A DNA stretch of 64,000 bases from Pyrinomonadaceae bacterium (GTDB lineage Bacteria > Acidobacteriota > Blastocatellia > Pyrinomonadales > Pyrinomonadaceae): positions 248,001 to 312,000 of the forward strand of contig JANWYH010000002.1 of assembly GCA_025054715.1 (NCBI GenBank). The letters run 5' to 3'. The number at the start of each line of letters is the position of its first letter. Positions within the stretch are counted from its first letter, which is position 1. Positions 1-13,120 of this stretch are shown one piece after another. A program made the translations under genes and the position numbers. The notes below the pieces were generated by a model that saw only the letters and a program-made list of their open reading frames with translations, made no database searches and was not told the origin of the DNA.

Positions 1-2
1 TT

Positions 3-3512
<3,510 letters not shown>

Positions 3513-3825
3513 ATTTTAAGTTTGGAATGCTCTTCTGGCCTTATGAAGGCTGGCATGCACTCTTAATCTAAAATCTCAAGCAGCCTTCGCCTCCCTAAGG
3601 CTTTAGATATCAGCCTGTTACAACTTCTTTATTTCTATTTTCTTACTCAATTTGCTTGTAAACTTACTCTGTTCGTCAATAGAAAAAGTTGTTTTGCGTA
3701 AATTAGCATTCTCATATTTTACAATATAACGATAAAATGATATACTTCTTAAGCGTTTATTGGGTTTTGTAAAAGGTAGTGGAAAGGCAATTTTGATGAA
3801 TGTTTTAAGAAAGGAGAATCTTTGT
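3513..3825. other. Intergenic region between the pirin gene and the FadL-like gene
   Basis: No supported gene in 313 bases. Two short inverted repeats follow the pirin stop: GCCTT-ATG-AAGGC (3538-3550) and AGCCTT/AAGGCT (3582-3587 with 3597-3602). Neither has a good T-run, so they are weak terminator candidates for the nusB-ligA-pirin transcript. The second half is AT-rich and probably holds the promoter of the outer-membrane protein gene; I cannot choose one -35/-10 pair with confidence. A strong ribosome site, AAGGAG, is at 3811-3816. Confidence 0.5.
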
Positions 3826-5076
3826 ATGAAGGGGAAAATGCTTTTAGTAGTTTGTCTAGCTTTAGCACAGACAGTATTCGCCACTAATGGCTCGAATCTT
3901 ACGAGCGTATCTCCTGCGTCTAGGGGCATGGGTGGTATAGGTGTTGGTATGCCAGTAGGAGCAGTTGATACTACTTTCAAAAACCCTGCTTGGATGCCTT
4001 ATTATAAGGATTTTCATGTAAGCTTCGATGGCATACTTTTTCTGCCTTCCGTGAAAGCTAGAACGAATCTTAGTCCGATGGGACCAATGAATCCTCCTGC
4101 TTTTGAAAAAAGTGAAGTAGATAGAACAGTTATTCCTGGTCTTGGCATAGTTGATCAGTATAACGATAAGCTCTGGCTTGGAATGGCGGCTTATGGTGTC
4201 TCTGGTTTTGGTGTGGACTACAGAAACAAAGATCGAAGACTTGCTAATATGCACACTAATTTTCAATTTTTAAGGATAATGCCTTCCTTTGCTTACAAGG
4301 TCAATGAGTCATTTTCCGTAGGCGGTTCGATTCACATAGGTTATGGTTCTTTGGACATGGGAGCGAATCTATGCCGGCCAGCAACTCCTCCTACTTGCTG
4401 GAATGCTGGTGGTGGGCAATCTCAAACATTTGGAGCTGGTTTTCAAGTAGGATTTGCTTTCAACTCAAAAGATAAGGTGTTTGCAGGGTTTACGTATCAA
4501 AGTCCAATCTCGATGACCTATAAAAGGGTGTTTGATTCTGATGGAAATGGATCGTTTGAAGATTTTAAGCTGTATCAACCTCAAGAAGTGGCTTTCGGTT
4601 TTGGAGTAAAGCCTTCGGAAAATTTAAAAGTAGGAACAGATTTTAGGTGGATAAACTGGAAAAATGCGAAAGGCTACGAAGGTTTTCAGTGGAAGGATCA
4701 ATTAGTGATTGCTGTAGGCAGTGAGTATGAGCCTGCGGAGGGAGTTCAAGTAAGAGCTGGATGGAACTATGGAAAGTCTCCAATAAGAAGTGGTACAAAG
4801 AATCCAGCTACATCGAGGAATATTCCTAACTTTACTGCTCCTTTTAACGATCTACAAATAGCTTACTTTAACTTGGTTGGATTTCCCGCGATTACGGAAC
4901 ATCACATAAGCCTAGGAGTAGGCTACAAAATTAGCGAAAATTTCGGCTTAGATATTTCATATGAGCACGTCTTCAACAAGAAGATAACAGCGACTGATAC
5001 GCTCGGCATAGGTTTTATAACCGAAGCTCAAAACGCACAAAACTCTCTTTCGATTGGGCTTAAGTGGAACTTCTAA
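3826..5076 (+). CDS. OMPP1/FadL/TodX-family outer membrane protein
   Basis: A predicted beta-barrel transporter of the FadL family, whose members carry long-chain fatty acids or other hydrophobic compounds across the outer membrane. I chose the ATG at 3826 (416 residues) because AAGGAG sits 9 bases upstream and the product then begins with a signal peptide, MKGKMLLVVCLALAQTVFA, cut near residue 19. The mature N-terminus NGSNL..SPASRGMGG matches the plug (hatch) region typical of the family. The remainder alternates polar and aromatic residues and ends in phenylalanine (LKWNF), as barrel proteins do. It stands alone, with its own terminator downstream. Substrate is unknown. Confidence 0.88.
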   Translation: MKGKMLLVVCLALAQTVFATNGSNLTSVSPASRGMGGIGVGMPVGAVDTTFKNPAWMPYYKDFHVSFDGILFLPSVKARTNLSPMGPMNPPAFEKSEVDRTVIPGLGIVDQYNDKLWLGMAAYGVSGFGVDYRNKDRRLANMHTNFQFLRIMPSFAYKVNESFSVGGSIHIGYGSLDMGANLCRPATPPTCWNAGGGQSQTFGAGFQVGFAFNSKDKVFAGFTYQSPISMTYKRVFDSDGNGSFEDFKLYQPQEVAFGFGVKPSENLKVGTDFRWINWKNAKGYEGFQWKDQLVIAVGSEYEPAEGVQVRAGWNYGKSPIRSGTKNPATSRNIPNFTAPFNDLQIAYFNLVGFPAITEHHISLGVGYKISENFGLDISYEHVFNKKITATDTLGIGFITEAQNAQNSLSIGLKWNF

Positions 5077-5084
5077 AAGGACGG

Positions 5085-5110
5085 GAAGACTCCTTCGGAG
5101 TCTTCTTTTT
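5085..5110 (+). terminator. Intrinsic terminator after the FadL-like gene
   Basis: A perfect 9-bp stem, GAAGACTCC (5085-5093) with GGAGTCTTC (5097-5105), a 3-base loop and five T residues straight after. It starts 8 bases after the stop codon and separates this gene from the convergent penicillin-binding protein gene. Confidence 0.92.
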
Positions 5111-5195
5111 CTTAGTTAAGAGGTTAGAGTCGAAATTCCGCCTCATTTTTAAGCTCTTCTAGGCGAGTCAGTTAGCCCTATGTTTTTTCCATAGA

Positions 5196-6683
5196 TTACA
5201 TGATGCGACTGCTCGTGACGGTTTTAACTACTCTAGGGCGAGTTTCCGTGAGTTTTTCATTTCTGGTTTTGGGTTCTATGATGATTGGTCTGAAAATATT
5301 GTTTTGTTGAGATTTTTCAGCTCCTTTTTGTTTGTTTTGAATGCTTTGTTTTGATTGCTCATCTTCAAAGAGAACTGACACATCTTGTTTTTTCGTAAGC
5401 TTCGGTTTTTGTTTTGTTTGAGGCAAGATGTCTTCTATATCTTCATTTTCTCCGCCATCTAGTAGTATTGAAGTTTTTTCATCGACTTTAGGTTTCGGTG
5501 TAGGAATCTCTTTTGCGATGTAGTAGTTAGGTTTCTGGAAAAGTCTTTTTTCAAGGGCTTTGTATATTTTGCCGGCAATAATTGCTGCAGTTTTCCCGCG
5601 CTCATTGTGTCCTCTGGTTAAAACGACAACCGTAAATTGAGGATTTACAACAGGGGCTACAGAAGCAAAGATTCCAAGCCAAGAGCCTTGACCGATGCAT
5701 GATCCAGTTTTTCCAGCAACATTGAGATATGAAACGCCGGAAGATCGAGCCGTTCCGTAATTGACTGCAGCAATCATTCCAGGTAGAACACTCTGTAAAT
5801 TTTCTGCGGAAAGAGGTATCTGGCGGCGTAGAAATCCTTGGAAGGATACTTTTTGGGAGGCGACTTTCGGTATTTGCGGAACTATTATTTTTCCGTTATT
5901 CGCTATTGCAGAGATCATAACAGCAAGCTGTATGGGAGTAGCTTCCACTGAGTCTCCGTGTGAATAGATTCTTGGATTTTGGTTTGCAAAGGGAAGTTGT
6001 CCAGGGTATTCCCCTTCCAAGTTGATACCAGTTTTCTCGCCTAAACCTAGTAAATGAGCATAGAACAAAAACTTTTCATTCCCTAGGACTGAGCCGACCC
6101 TTTGAAAATACGCATTATTTGAATAGGCGAGCGCATCCGTTAAATCCAATCTGTAAGGCTGAAATGAGATCTCGCCTGATTTTTGGATAAGCCCTTCGTT
6201 TAAGCCTGCTATTGCTGTAATAAGTTTTATTGTTGAACAAGGTTTGAAGCCACGCCTAACGGCCCAGTTTTGATTTACAATGGTAAGGATTCTGCCACTT
6301 TGTGTTTCCATAACGACGATAGTGCCAGCTTTCCGGCCAAGAGCAGATACAGCAACGCTTCTTATTTCAAGGTCTTCGCCTTCGGTTTGATCAGACTGAA
6401 TGTTTATAAGAGTTTCTTCGATAAGACTTCTTTCAAAAGCTACCTGCTTTTCTATTGCCAGACGGATGGCTTCTTGGCGTTTTCGCTCCTCTGAGAGTCT
6501 TTTCTTGAGTTCTTCCTCAGCTCTTTGACGTGTTCTTATAGTAGTGATTTTCTGTTTATGAGTTTCCTTTTTCTGACCAGTTTTTGTCATGATTGCAGGT
6601 TTTCTGCTCTGGGACGGCGTATAGGCAGCAAAAAAGAAAAACACAAGAATTATTGCTAAGAACATTCTAAAAAGGAGGGACAT
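5196..6683 (-). CDS. Penicillin-binding protein, single transpeptidase domain
   Basis: A serine DD-transpeptidase for peptidoglycan cross-linking, anchored by one N-terminal membrane segment (FRMFLAIILVFFFFAAY). I chose the ATG at 6683 (495 residues) because GAGAGG lies just upstream and it puts the anchor at the N-terminus; an ATG at 6740 in the same frame is less likely. All three active-site motifs are present: Ser150-T-I-Lys153, S-N-N at 188-190, and KTGS at 325-328. Between anchor and catalytic domain is only a short charged coiled coil (about 45-95), not the dimerisation domain of FtsI/MrdA class B enzymes. After the catalytic domain comes a Lys/Glu/Gln-rich tail of about 100 residues. 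It resembles short PbpA-like proteins; the exact class is uncertain. Confidence 0.88.
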   Translation of the reverse strand: MSLLFRMFLAIILVFFFFAAYTPSQSRKPAIMTKTGQKKETHKQKITTIRTRQRAEEELKKRLSEERKRQEAIRLAIEKQVAFERSLIEETLINIQSDQTEGEDLEIRSVAVSALGRKAGTIVVMETQSGRILTIVNQNWAVRRGFKPCSTIKLITAIAGLNEGLIQKSGEISFQPYRLDLTDALAYSNNAYFQRVGSVLGNEKFLFYAHLLGLGEKTGINLEGEYPGQLPFANQNPRIYSHGDSVEATPIQLAVMISAIANNGKIIVPQIPKVASQKVSFQGFLRRQIPLSAENLQSVLPGMIAAVNYGTARSSGVSYLNVAGKTGSCIGQGSWLGIFASVAPVVNPQFTVVVLTRGHNERGKTAAIIAGKIYKALEKRLFQKPNYYIAKEIPTPKPKVDEKTSILLDGGENEDIEDILPQTKQKPKLTKKQDVSVLFEDEQSKQSIQNKQKGAEKSQQNNIFRPIIIEPKTRNEKLTETRPRVVKTVTSSRIM

Positions 6684-6832
6684 CTTACTAACCTCTCTAA
6701 AAATCAAATCGGTTTGGTTTTGGCGAAAAATAGGATTCAAATGTCATCTAGCAAGTTTACTTGAAAGCCAAACAAAATATAACATTCAAACAGAGCCAGA
6801 CGCAAGAAAATTTTTAACAAATTTTAACAATT

Positions 6833-8317
6833 ATGAAAGTTTTTAGTAGTTTTCGTTTTCGACTTCTTCTTGTTTTGGCATTTCTTCTAGTAATTACGCT
6901 GGGGGTTCAGTATTACTTAAATCTTAGAACAGAGCAACAAAACGCTATTTTACGTAAGAAGCAGGAACAAGCTTTGGTAGCTGGTATTGTGCTTGGTGTT
7001 AATGGAATGCAGTCGCCGGATTATAGGCTAAAGGATTTGATCGAGCGTGAGAGTTTTTTTGGAGAGCGAATAATTGACCGTATTCAAGATATTATTGTAA
7101 TAAGCAATGATTTGGAGGTTTACGATAGTCTCAATCCTGATTATTGGCCTGTTGCTACGGATGAAGGGGAGATAATTTATAAAAGATTGGAAGAGTTAAA
7201 AAACCTGCCGCCACTAGTTGATGCAGAAAAGCTGGGCGATGATGTTGCGAAATTCCCAAATGCTTACAAAATTGATGAGAATGTTGATGCCGAGGCGCAT
7301 GTTATACCGATAGAGACGAATCGCGGGAGGTGGTATATCATGGTCATTCTGAAAAATGACAAGAATCTGCTTTCTTGGCGGGCGGCTTTAAGTTTGGTTT
7401 ATACGCTTGGGGTTTTATTGATTTCTACATCCATAACGATTTTCCTGATTTGGCGTTTTACTCGTCCCATAGCTAATCTTTCAGAAGCGGCAAGGCGTGT
7501 AGCTCAAGGAGATTTGTCGGTGAGAGTTCCCGTCGAAAAGCGTTCAGATGAGATGGGAAAATTAGCCATGCAATTTAATGAGATGATCTCACAACTTCAG
7601 AAGAAAGAGATGTTAGAAGATCAGTTAAGAGAGGCTGAAAAGTCAGCGGTTATTGGAAGATTATCGTCAGCAATTGCCCATGAAATTCGCAATCCGCTTA
7701 ATTACATAAATCTAACTCTTGATTACTTAAGAGCAAAGTTTGCTCCCGAGGGCGATAGGCAAGCAGATTTTAATAAGCTAACCCTACAGCTTAAAGAAGA
7801 AGTAGCTCGGATAAATCGTTTGGTTACGGACTTTCTAAATTATTCTCGCCCTTTGAAGTTGAATTTTCAGAAAGTTGATCTCGGAAGCTTAATTTCTGAT
7901 TCGATCAGATTGGTTGAGGTTGAAATAGAAGATTTGCCCATAAAGGTTAGTTTTTCAAAGCCTAGTAAACGTATAGAAATAACAGCAGACGAACAAGCTC
8001 TACGTTCGGTTTTTAACAATTTGTTTATAAATGCTGTTCAAGCGATGGGCAAATTGGGTGGAGAGCTAAAAGTTTCGATTTTTGAGAAAGACAGGTTTGT
8101 GCAGATAGAAGTAAGCGATACTGGCGTAGGAATTGAGTCAGAAGATTTGCCTAAAATTTTCGAGCCCTATTTTTCTACTAAAGAAACGGGGACAGGATTA
8201 GGACTAGCCATAGTCAAGCGGATAGTCGATGAGCATAGAGGTAAAATAGAAGTAGAATCAGAAGTTGGAGTTGGAACAAAGTTTATTCTGAAATTCCCGA
8301 AAAATCAGGAGAGTTAA
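6833..8317 (+). CDS. Membrane sensor histidine kinase (HAMP-HisKA-HATPase)
   Basis: Sensor kinase of a two-component system, 494 residues. Order: membrane helix 8-27, periplasmic sensor region 28-182, second helix 184-208, HAMP 207-259, HisKA with phospho-accepting His283 in AIAHEIRNPLN, then the ATPase domain with N-box Asn396/Asn400, G1 box DTGVG (429-433) and G2 box GTGLGL (453-458). The kinase core is of the NtrB/ZraS type that usually pairs with NtrC-like regulators. The partner regulator begins 4 bases after the stop. No signal-specific domain is recognisable in the periplasmic part. No clear Shine-Dalgarno is seen before the ATG. Confidence 0.95.
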   Translation: MKVFSSFRFRLLLVLAFLLVITLGVQYYLNLRTEQQNAILRKKQEQALVAGIVLGVNGMQSPDYRLKDLIERESFFGERIIDRIQDIIVISNDLEVYDSLNPDYWPVATDEGEIIYKRLEELKNLPPLVDAEKLGDDVAKFPNAYKIDENVDAEAHVIPIETNRGRWYIMVILKNDKNLLSWRAALSLVYTLGVLLISTSITIFLIWRFTRPIANLSEAARRVAQGDLSVRVPVEKRSDEMGKLAMQFNEMISQLQKKEMLEDQLREAEKSAVIGRLSSAIAHEIRNPLNYINLTLDYLRAKFAPEGDRQADFNKLTLQLKEEVARINRLVTDFLNYSRPLKLNFQKVDLGSLISDSIRLVEVEIEDLPIKVSFSKPSKRIEITADEQALRSVFNNLFINAVQAMGKLGGELKVSIFEKDRFVQIEVSDTGVGIESEDLPKIFEPYFSTKETGTGLGLAIVKRIVDEHRGKIEVESEVGVGTKFILKFPKNQES

Positions 8318-8321
8318 GTAT

Positions 8322-9653
8322 ATGTCCAGAAGAACTATTTTAGTCGTTGATGATGAGAAAAATCAGCGTGAGATTTTACGGATGATTTTATCGAGCGAAG
8401 GATATGATGTAACTACAGCAAGTTCAGGCGAAGCTGCAATGAAGTTTGTCAGAGAAAAACATTTTGACTTAGTTTTGACGGACCTCAAGATGACAGGAAT
8501 GAGTGGAGTTGATTTGTTAAGAGAGCTAGTTGCTTTTGACAAATCAATAATAGTAATCTTGCTGACTGCTCATGGAACGGTTGATTCAGCTTTTGAGGCG
8601 AAGGAACTTGGGGCGTTTGCTTATCTGCAGAAGCCTTATGATAGGGATAAACTACTTGAAACGATAGAGCGGGCTTTAAGTAAACTGAATCAGCTTGACA
8701 CCGAGATAATATCGGCTTCGCCTCAAATGGATAAGGTAAAGAAGATGATTTTGAAAGTTGCCCGTTCAAATTCCACTGTTCTCATAAGAGGGGAATCTGG
8801 AACAGGAAAAGAACTGATAGCTCGGGCTATTCATCAGAATAGCTTGCGTTCAAATGCGATTTTTCAAGCGGTTAACTGTGCCGCAATAAATGAGAATCTT
8901 CTCGAATCGGAGCTTTTCGGTCACGAAAAAGGAGCTTTTACGGGCGCTGTTAGCGAAAAGAAGGGTTTATTTGAAGTTGCCGACGGTGGTACGCTTTTTT
9001 TGGACGAAATAGGAGAGCTTGATACGTCTCTTCAGGCAAAGTTACTTCGGGCTCTTCAAGAAAAGACCGTTAGAAGAGTTGGTGGAACGAAGGAAATTCC
9101 TGTTGATGTTCGTGTAATTGCTGCTACTAATCGGGATTTATTGAAAATGACTCAGGATGGAAGGTTTCGTGAAGACCTTTATTATCGCCTTAATGTGCTT
9201 TCCATAGAAGTTCCTCCGCTTAGGGAGCGTCGAACAGATATTCCTCTCTTGATAGATTACTTCATTAAAAAACATACAAAGAATACTCCTAACAAGGTAA
9301 AAGGAATATCCGCGGAGGCAAGAAGGGTTTTGCTCGATTATTGGTATCCAGGGAATGTTCGACAACTGGAGTCAGCAATTGAGCGGGCGGTTTTGCTCGC
9401 TGAAGGTGATTTGATTCAGGTTGAAGACCTACCGCCGGAAATTGTCAAGGCAGAGGCGGCTTCAAGTAACAGCGAGCATGTTTTCAAGCTGCCGCCAAAC
9501 GGGATAAACTTTGAAGAGGTTGAGAAAAGTCTAATAATCCAAGCTATGGAGCGGACGGACTACAACATAACAAGAGCTGCAAAACTGCTAGGTTTGACTT
9601 TTAGAACACTGCAGTATCGCCTTGAAAAGTTTGGAATCAAAAGGGAAAAATGA
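8322..9653 (+). CDS. NtrC-family sigma-54-dependent response regulator
   Basis: Transcription activator of 443 residues. Receiver domain 1-120 with phospho-acceptor Asp54; AAA+ domain with Walker A GESGTGKE near 157 and the sigma-54 contact loop GAFTGA at 204-209; C-terminal Fis-type helix-turn-helix about 400-440 ([19 protein letters not shown]). All activating residues are intact, so it should drive sigma-54 promoters after phosphorylation by the adjacent kinase. The stop overlaps the start of a 58-residue membrane protein by ATGA. Target genes are unknown; I did not find a convincing TGGCAC-N5-TTGC element close by. Confidence 0.96.
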   Translation: MSRRTILVVDDEKNQREILRMILSSEGYDVTTASSGEAAMKFVREKHFDLVLTDLKMTGMSGVDLLRELVAFDKSIIVILLTAHGTVDSAFEAKELGAFAYLQKPYDRDKLLETIERALSKLNQLDTEIISASPQMDKVKKMILKVARSNSTVLIRGESGTGKELIARAIHQNSLRSNAIFQAVNCAAINENLLESELFGHEKGAFTGAVSEKKGLFEVADGGTLFLDEIGELDTSLQAKLLRALQEKTVRRVGGTKEIPVDVRVIAATNRDLLKMTQDGRFREDLYYRLNVLSIEVPPLRERRTDIPLLIDYFIKKHTKNTPNKVKGISAEARRVLLDYWYPGNVRQLESAIERAVLLAEGDLIQVEDLPPEIVKAEAASSNSEHVFKLPPNGINFEEVEKSLIIQAMERTDYNITRAAKLLGLTFRTLQYRLEKFGIKREK

Positions 9654-9826
9654 ACGTTTCCGTAGCTTTCAAAATCCTATCAATCGTTTTAATAGCTGTC
9701 GCTTTTTATTTTCTTTTCTATAGGAATGATCGAGAGACGGTTTTCATTATTGCAGTTTTGGGCGCTGTGGCTTTCTTTTTAAGCATTCGATTTGAAATTC
9801 GAGAAAGGCAAAAAGAACAGAATTAA
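9650..9826 (+). CDS. Small two-helix membrane protein, translationally coupled to the response regulator
   Basis: An ORF of 58 codons whose ATG overlaps the response regulator stop (ATGA). The product has two hydrophobic segments, about 6-23 (FKILSIVLIAVAFYFLF) and 30-45 (TVFIIAVLGAVAFFLSI), joined by a short charged loop RNDRE, and ends in a charged tail (REIRERQKEQN-like). Its only upstream ribosome entry seems to be by coupling from the regulator gene. I do not recognise a family. The overlap, the membrane-protein composition and the tight fit before the convergent methyltransferase gene (4 bases away) support it being real. A link to the kinase-regulator pair is inference from position. 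Confidence 0.7.
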   Translation: MNVSVAFKILSIVLIAVAFYFLFYRNDRETVFIIAVLGAVAFFLSIRFEIRERQKEQN

Positions 9827-9830
9827 GTTT

Positions 9831-10442
9831 TTAATCTTTGTTTTTGCAGACTATCAAATTAAATATGCCAAACGCTTTTTTCGAAAGCTTCGTGATTTCA
9901 AGGTCTGCTTCAACTGCGAGTTTTGCAGTTTGGCGATTGAAGCAATCTTGAAAAAGTCTTTCAGTGAAGAAGTTTATAAGGTCGAAAAGATAACCCAAAA
10001 ATCCTTCTGGACGGACGTGTTCGAGAAATATTATGTCGCCGTCTTTTTTAACAACTCTCTTTAATTCATTAAAAGCTTTGTGGGGAGATCGTATGGAACA
10101 AAAGACAAGTGTCGCAACAGCGGCATCGAAGTATTTATCTTCAAAAGGCAAATTTTCTGCATCGGCTTGCACTAAAAGAAAGTCTTTGCTTTTTTCACTA
10201 GCCTGTAAAAGCATATTTCTCGAAATGTCTGATGCTACAAGCAGTCTTGATGTTGGGTAAAATTGAAAGTTTAAACCTGTGCCTGCTCCTATTTCTAGGA
10301 TTTTTGCATTTTCGGGTAGCAAACCTAATGCTTCTCTACGCCATTTTGCCAGAAACTTCTGTTCTGCTGGTAGTAGAAATTTGTCATACTTTTTTGCAAA
10401 TTTATCGTAAACTAAAAAATGAGACTTCATAAGATTTATCAT
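9831..10442 (-). CDS. Class I SAM-dependent methyltransferase
   Basis: A 203-residue methyltransferase of the UbiE/METTL7-like type. Motif I ILEIGAGTG is at 48-56, the acidic motif II region (LLVASDIS) follows, then QADAENLPFEDKYFD and the post-motif VVKKDGDIIFLEH. The sequence GYLFDLINFFTERL resembles the membrane-proximal part of phospholipid or quinone methyltransferases, but the substrate cannot be read. ATG codons at 10442 and 10430 are both possible; neither has a clear ribosome site. It is transcribed divergently from the second NtrC-type regulator, whose ATG is 14 bases away, so the promoters must overlap. Confidence 0.88.
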   Translation of the reverse strand: MINLMKSHFLVYDKFAKKYDKFLLPAEQKFLAKWRREALGLLPENAKILEIGAGTGLNFQFYPTSRLLVASDISRNMLLQASEKSKDFLLVQADAENLPFEDKYFDAAVATLVFCSIRSPHKAFNELKRVVKKDGDIIFLEHVRPEGFLGYLFDLINFFTERLFQDCFNRQTAKLAVEADLEITKLSKKAFGIFNLIVCKNKD

Positions 10443-10456
10443 AATCGAGATGTGAT

Positions 10457-11866
10457 ATGCCTAAAAAAGGAAGTATTCTCGTAGTTGATGACGAAGAGAT
10501 AATGAGGGAGGTTTTAGAGACGCTTCTTTCCAACGCCGGATACAAGGTAGATTTAGCAAGAACAGGCGAAGAAGCCATAGAAGCATATACGAAAAAGCCT
10601 TATGATCTGGTCATTATGGACGTTTCAATGCCTGGGATGGGTGGACTATTGGCGTTGGAGGAATTGATAAAGATAGACCCAGAGGCAGTAGTTTTGATGA
10701 TAACCGCATACGCAACTTTTGACACGGCGATTTCCGCCTGGGAAAAAGGAGCTGCTGGGGTTATAAGAAAACCATTTGAGAACTCTCAAGTTCTGGCAAT
10801 GGTTGAACGAGGCATAAGAAAGCGTCGTCAAGAAGAAGAAAGAAAAACGCTTCGTCAAGCCATGAGCCGATCTGTCAATCGAGAAAATTTTATCTGGCGA
10901 TCTGCTGCCATGGAAAATATCTTTCGATTGATAGAAAGGGTCGCGCCAGCCAGATCAACCGTTCTAATAACAGGAGAGTCTGGAACAGGAAAGGAATTAG
11001 TTGCTCGGGCTATTCATGAGGCTAGTCCTAGAGCTGATAAGCCTTTTGTGGTAGTAAATTGCTCCAATATACCTTCGGAGCTTCTCGAAAGTGAGCTTTT
11101 TGGACATACAAGAGGTGCTTTTACAGGTGCGGTTACGGCTAAAAAAGGATTGTTTGAAGTAGCTGATGGGGGCTCAGTTTTTCTTGATGAAATAGGTGAT
11201 CTTAAACCAGAAACCCAAGTCCGTTTGCTTAGATTTCTTCAAGAAAGAGAATTTACACCTTTAGGCGACGTGAAACCTGTAAAAGTAGATGTGCGCATAA
11301 TTGCCGCAACGAATGTAAACTTAAAGGAGGCTATCAAAAGCGGTCGGTTTCGCGAGGATTTATACTACCGTCTTTCTGTCGTTCCTATAGATCTGCCGCC
11401 ACTGCGTGAGCGACGTGAAGATATTTTACCTTTGGTTCAGCATTTTATTCGTAAGTTTAACAAGGAGAATAACCGAAACGTAAGCGAAAATCTATCTGCA
11501 GAAGTACTTTCTGTGCTTGAAAACTACGATTATCCAGGAAATGTTCGAGAGCTTGAAAACATCATTGAAAGAGCAGTTGTAATAGCGCCTAGCAATGAGA
11601 TAACTCTTGATTGCCTTCCGACGGAAGTTCGCAACTTTAACTCGGCTGCTAGAAAAAACGGCGTATCTTTTTCATTAGATATTTCTGAAGGTATAGATTT
11701 TTACGAAGCTGTAAAAGAATTTGAAATAAACCTTATTAAGCAAGCCCTTGAACAAACAGGTGGTAATCAATCCCGCGCCGCTCGCCTTTTAGGTCTTAAT
11801 GTTACCACCCTAAATTCTAAAGTTTTGTCTTACAATATCTTGAAGAAACAAAAAAAGGGTGCATAA
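10457..11866 (+). CDS. NtrC-family sigma-54-dependent response regulator (second copy)
   Basis: Activator of 469 residues with receiver domain (phospho-acceptor Asp55), AAA+ domain with GESGTGKE and the loop GAFTGA at 220-225, and a Fis-type C-terminal helix-turn-helix (NQSRAARLLGLNVTTLN). It is a paralogue of the regulator at 8322 but differs in linker and DNA-binding domain, so it likely has other targets. No histidine kinase gene adjoins it, so it may take phosphate from the kinase at 6833 or be an orphan. Downstream lie 247 bases without a gene, holding a 7-bp hairpin (11910-11928) without a T-run. Confidence 0.95.
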   Translation: MPKKGSILVVDDEEIMREVLETLLSNAGYKVDLARTGEEAIEAYTKKPYDLVIMDVSMPGMGGLLALEELIKIDPEAVVLMITAYATFDTAISAWEKGAAGVIRKPFENSQVLAMVERGIRKRRQEEERKTLRQAMSRSVNRENFIWRSAAMENIFRLIERVAPARSTVLITGESGTGKELVARAIHEASPRADKPFVVVNCSNIPSELLESELFGHTRGAFTGAVTAKKGLFEVADGGSVFLDEIGDLKPETQVRLLRFLQEREFTPLGDVKPVKVDVRIIAATNVNLKEAIKSGRFREDLYYRLSVVPIDLPPLRERREDILPLVQHFIRKFNKENNRNVSENLSAEVLSVLENYDYPGNVRELENIIERAVVIAPSNEITLDCLPTEVRNFNSAARKNGVSFSLDISEGIDFYEAVKEFEINLIKQALEQTGGNQSRAARLLGLNVTTLNSKVLSYNILKKQKKGA

Positions 11867-12113
11867 TTTTGTCCGCCAGAAACTTATGCTGAAGTAGAGC
11901 TTGCCGGTAGTTCTTTTTAGCAAAGAACCTGAAAACTGATAAAAGTTTTCCGAAATTAAGTGAAGAGAAAGTTTTTCCCTAAATACTTGTATTTTTCGAT
12001 TTTTTACAAGGGATACCAGCTACTAGATGTGAGATAATCTACTTTGTTTTTTATCTCGCTGTTTTAGTTTTGCAGTTAATCATTCAGTCTTTCTCTCGCT
12101 AGGTCAGGTAATT

Positions 12114-13106
12114 TTAGCTTTCAATCGGCTTTTGATCTTTTTTGGTTAAGTAGAGTTTTCCATGTCTTTTTCTTATTATCAAATTTGTTGGTAACTCGGC
12201 AAAACGACCGCTTTTTTTACTCAATACTAAACGCTCTATAGCTTCGATATGAACGGCGTTTATGCCTTTAAGCTCACCTATTTCAGATTCAAGCCAACTT
12301 CGCAAGACCCTATGTCTTACGCCAGGTGACATTTTTTTTAATTCAGAAATTTTAATCTCTGCGTCAAAAGTTCGTTTTATCAGTTCTTCTAAAGCCTCAT
12401 TTTCTTCGCTAATCAAATTTGCAGTTCTAGATAAAACTTCGATTATTTTCGGGTTGAAATTTTCTAAAAATGGTATCAGCTCATACCTGACTCTAGCTCT
12501 TGTAAACTTTTTATCTTTGTTCATCCAGTCGGTGCGAAACTCAATGTTGTTTTTTGCGCAAAAATCTTCTGTGTCGCTTCGCTTTGCCCATCTTAACAGA
12601 GGTCTAATTAGAAGCGTGTCTGCTTGCTTAGAAATCTCTCTCAAAGGTTTCATTGCTGACAAACCACGAATTCCGCTGCCCCGAATCAGATTGATTAAAA
12701 AGGTTTCTGCTTGGTCGTTCATTGTATGAGCCGTTAGAACTCCGAAAGCTTTTTCTTTTCTAGCAATGTCTTCTAAAAATTTGTATCTTATCTGTCTAGC
12801 TTTTTGTTCCAGATCGCTTTTTATTCGTGACAGGTCAACTCTTTGAGATACGAATCCAAAACCGCATAGTGAAGCTAGCTGTTCGACAAATTTTTCATCT
12901 TCAGAACTTTCTTTGCGGAATCCATGATTGAGGTGAGCTACTATGAATCTTAATTTTAGCTTTCCTCTTTCTTTCAGTTCCTTTAGTGCTAAAGTTAAAG
13001 CAGTTGAGTCAGCGCCGCCGGAAACAGCTACTACAAAACTCTCTTCTGCAAATGGTAGCTGAAGCTTGCGCCATTCGGTTATGAATTTCCGAGTGAAGTC
13101 ATCCAC
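12114..13106 (-). CDS. tilS: tRNA(Ile)-lysidine synthetase TilS
   Basis: Adds lysine to C34 of the CAU-anticodon isoleucine tRNA so that it reads AUA. The ATP-pyrophosphatase loop SGGADS is at 29-34, followed by HLNHGFRKESSEDE and the characteristic LTAHTMNDQAETFLINLIRG-type segment. At 330 residues it is shorter than the E. coli protein and ends soon after the TilS substrate-binding domain. The start is GTG at 13106; an ATG at 13102 is out of frame. The gene lies just past the terminator of the cysteine-rich protein gene, so it probably has its own promoter inside or near that terminator. Confidence 0.95.
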   Translation of the reverse strand: MDDFTRKFITEWRKLQLPFAEESFVVAVSGGADSTALTLALKELKERGKLKLRFIVAHLNHGFRKESSEDEKFVEQLASLCGFGFVSQRVDLSRIKSDLEQKARQIRYKFLEDIARKEKAFGVLTAHTMNDQAETFLINLIRGSGIRGLSAMKPLREISKQADTLLIRPLLRWAKRSDTEDFCAKNNIEFRTDWMNKDKKFTRARVRYELIPFLENFNPKIIEVLSRTANLISEENEALEELIKRTFDAEIKISELKKMSPGVRHRVLRSWLESEIGELKGINAVHIEAIERLVLSKKSGRFAELPTNLIIRKRHGKLYLTKKDQKPIES

Positions 13107-13120
13107 AACAAAGAAAATTA

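Noticed and set aside
8318-11866. Sigma-54 promoter near the NtrC-type regulators
   Set aside because: I looked for TGGCAC-N5-TTGC elements in the intergenic gaps by eye and found none that was convincing.
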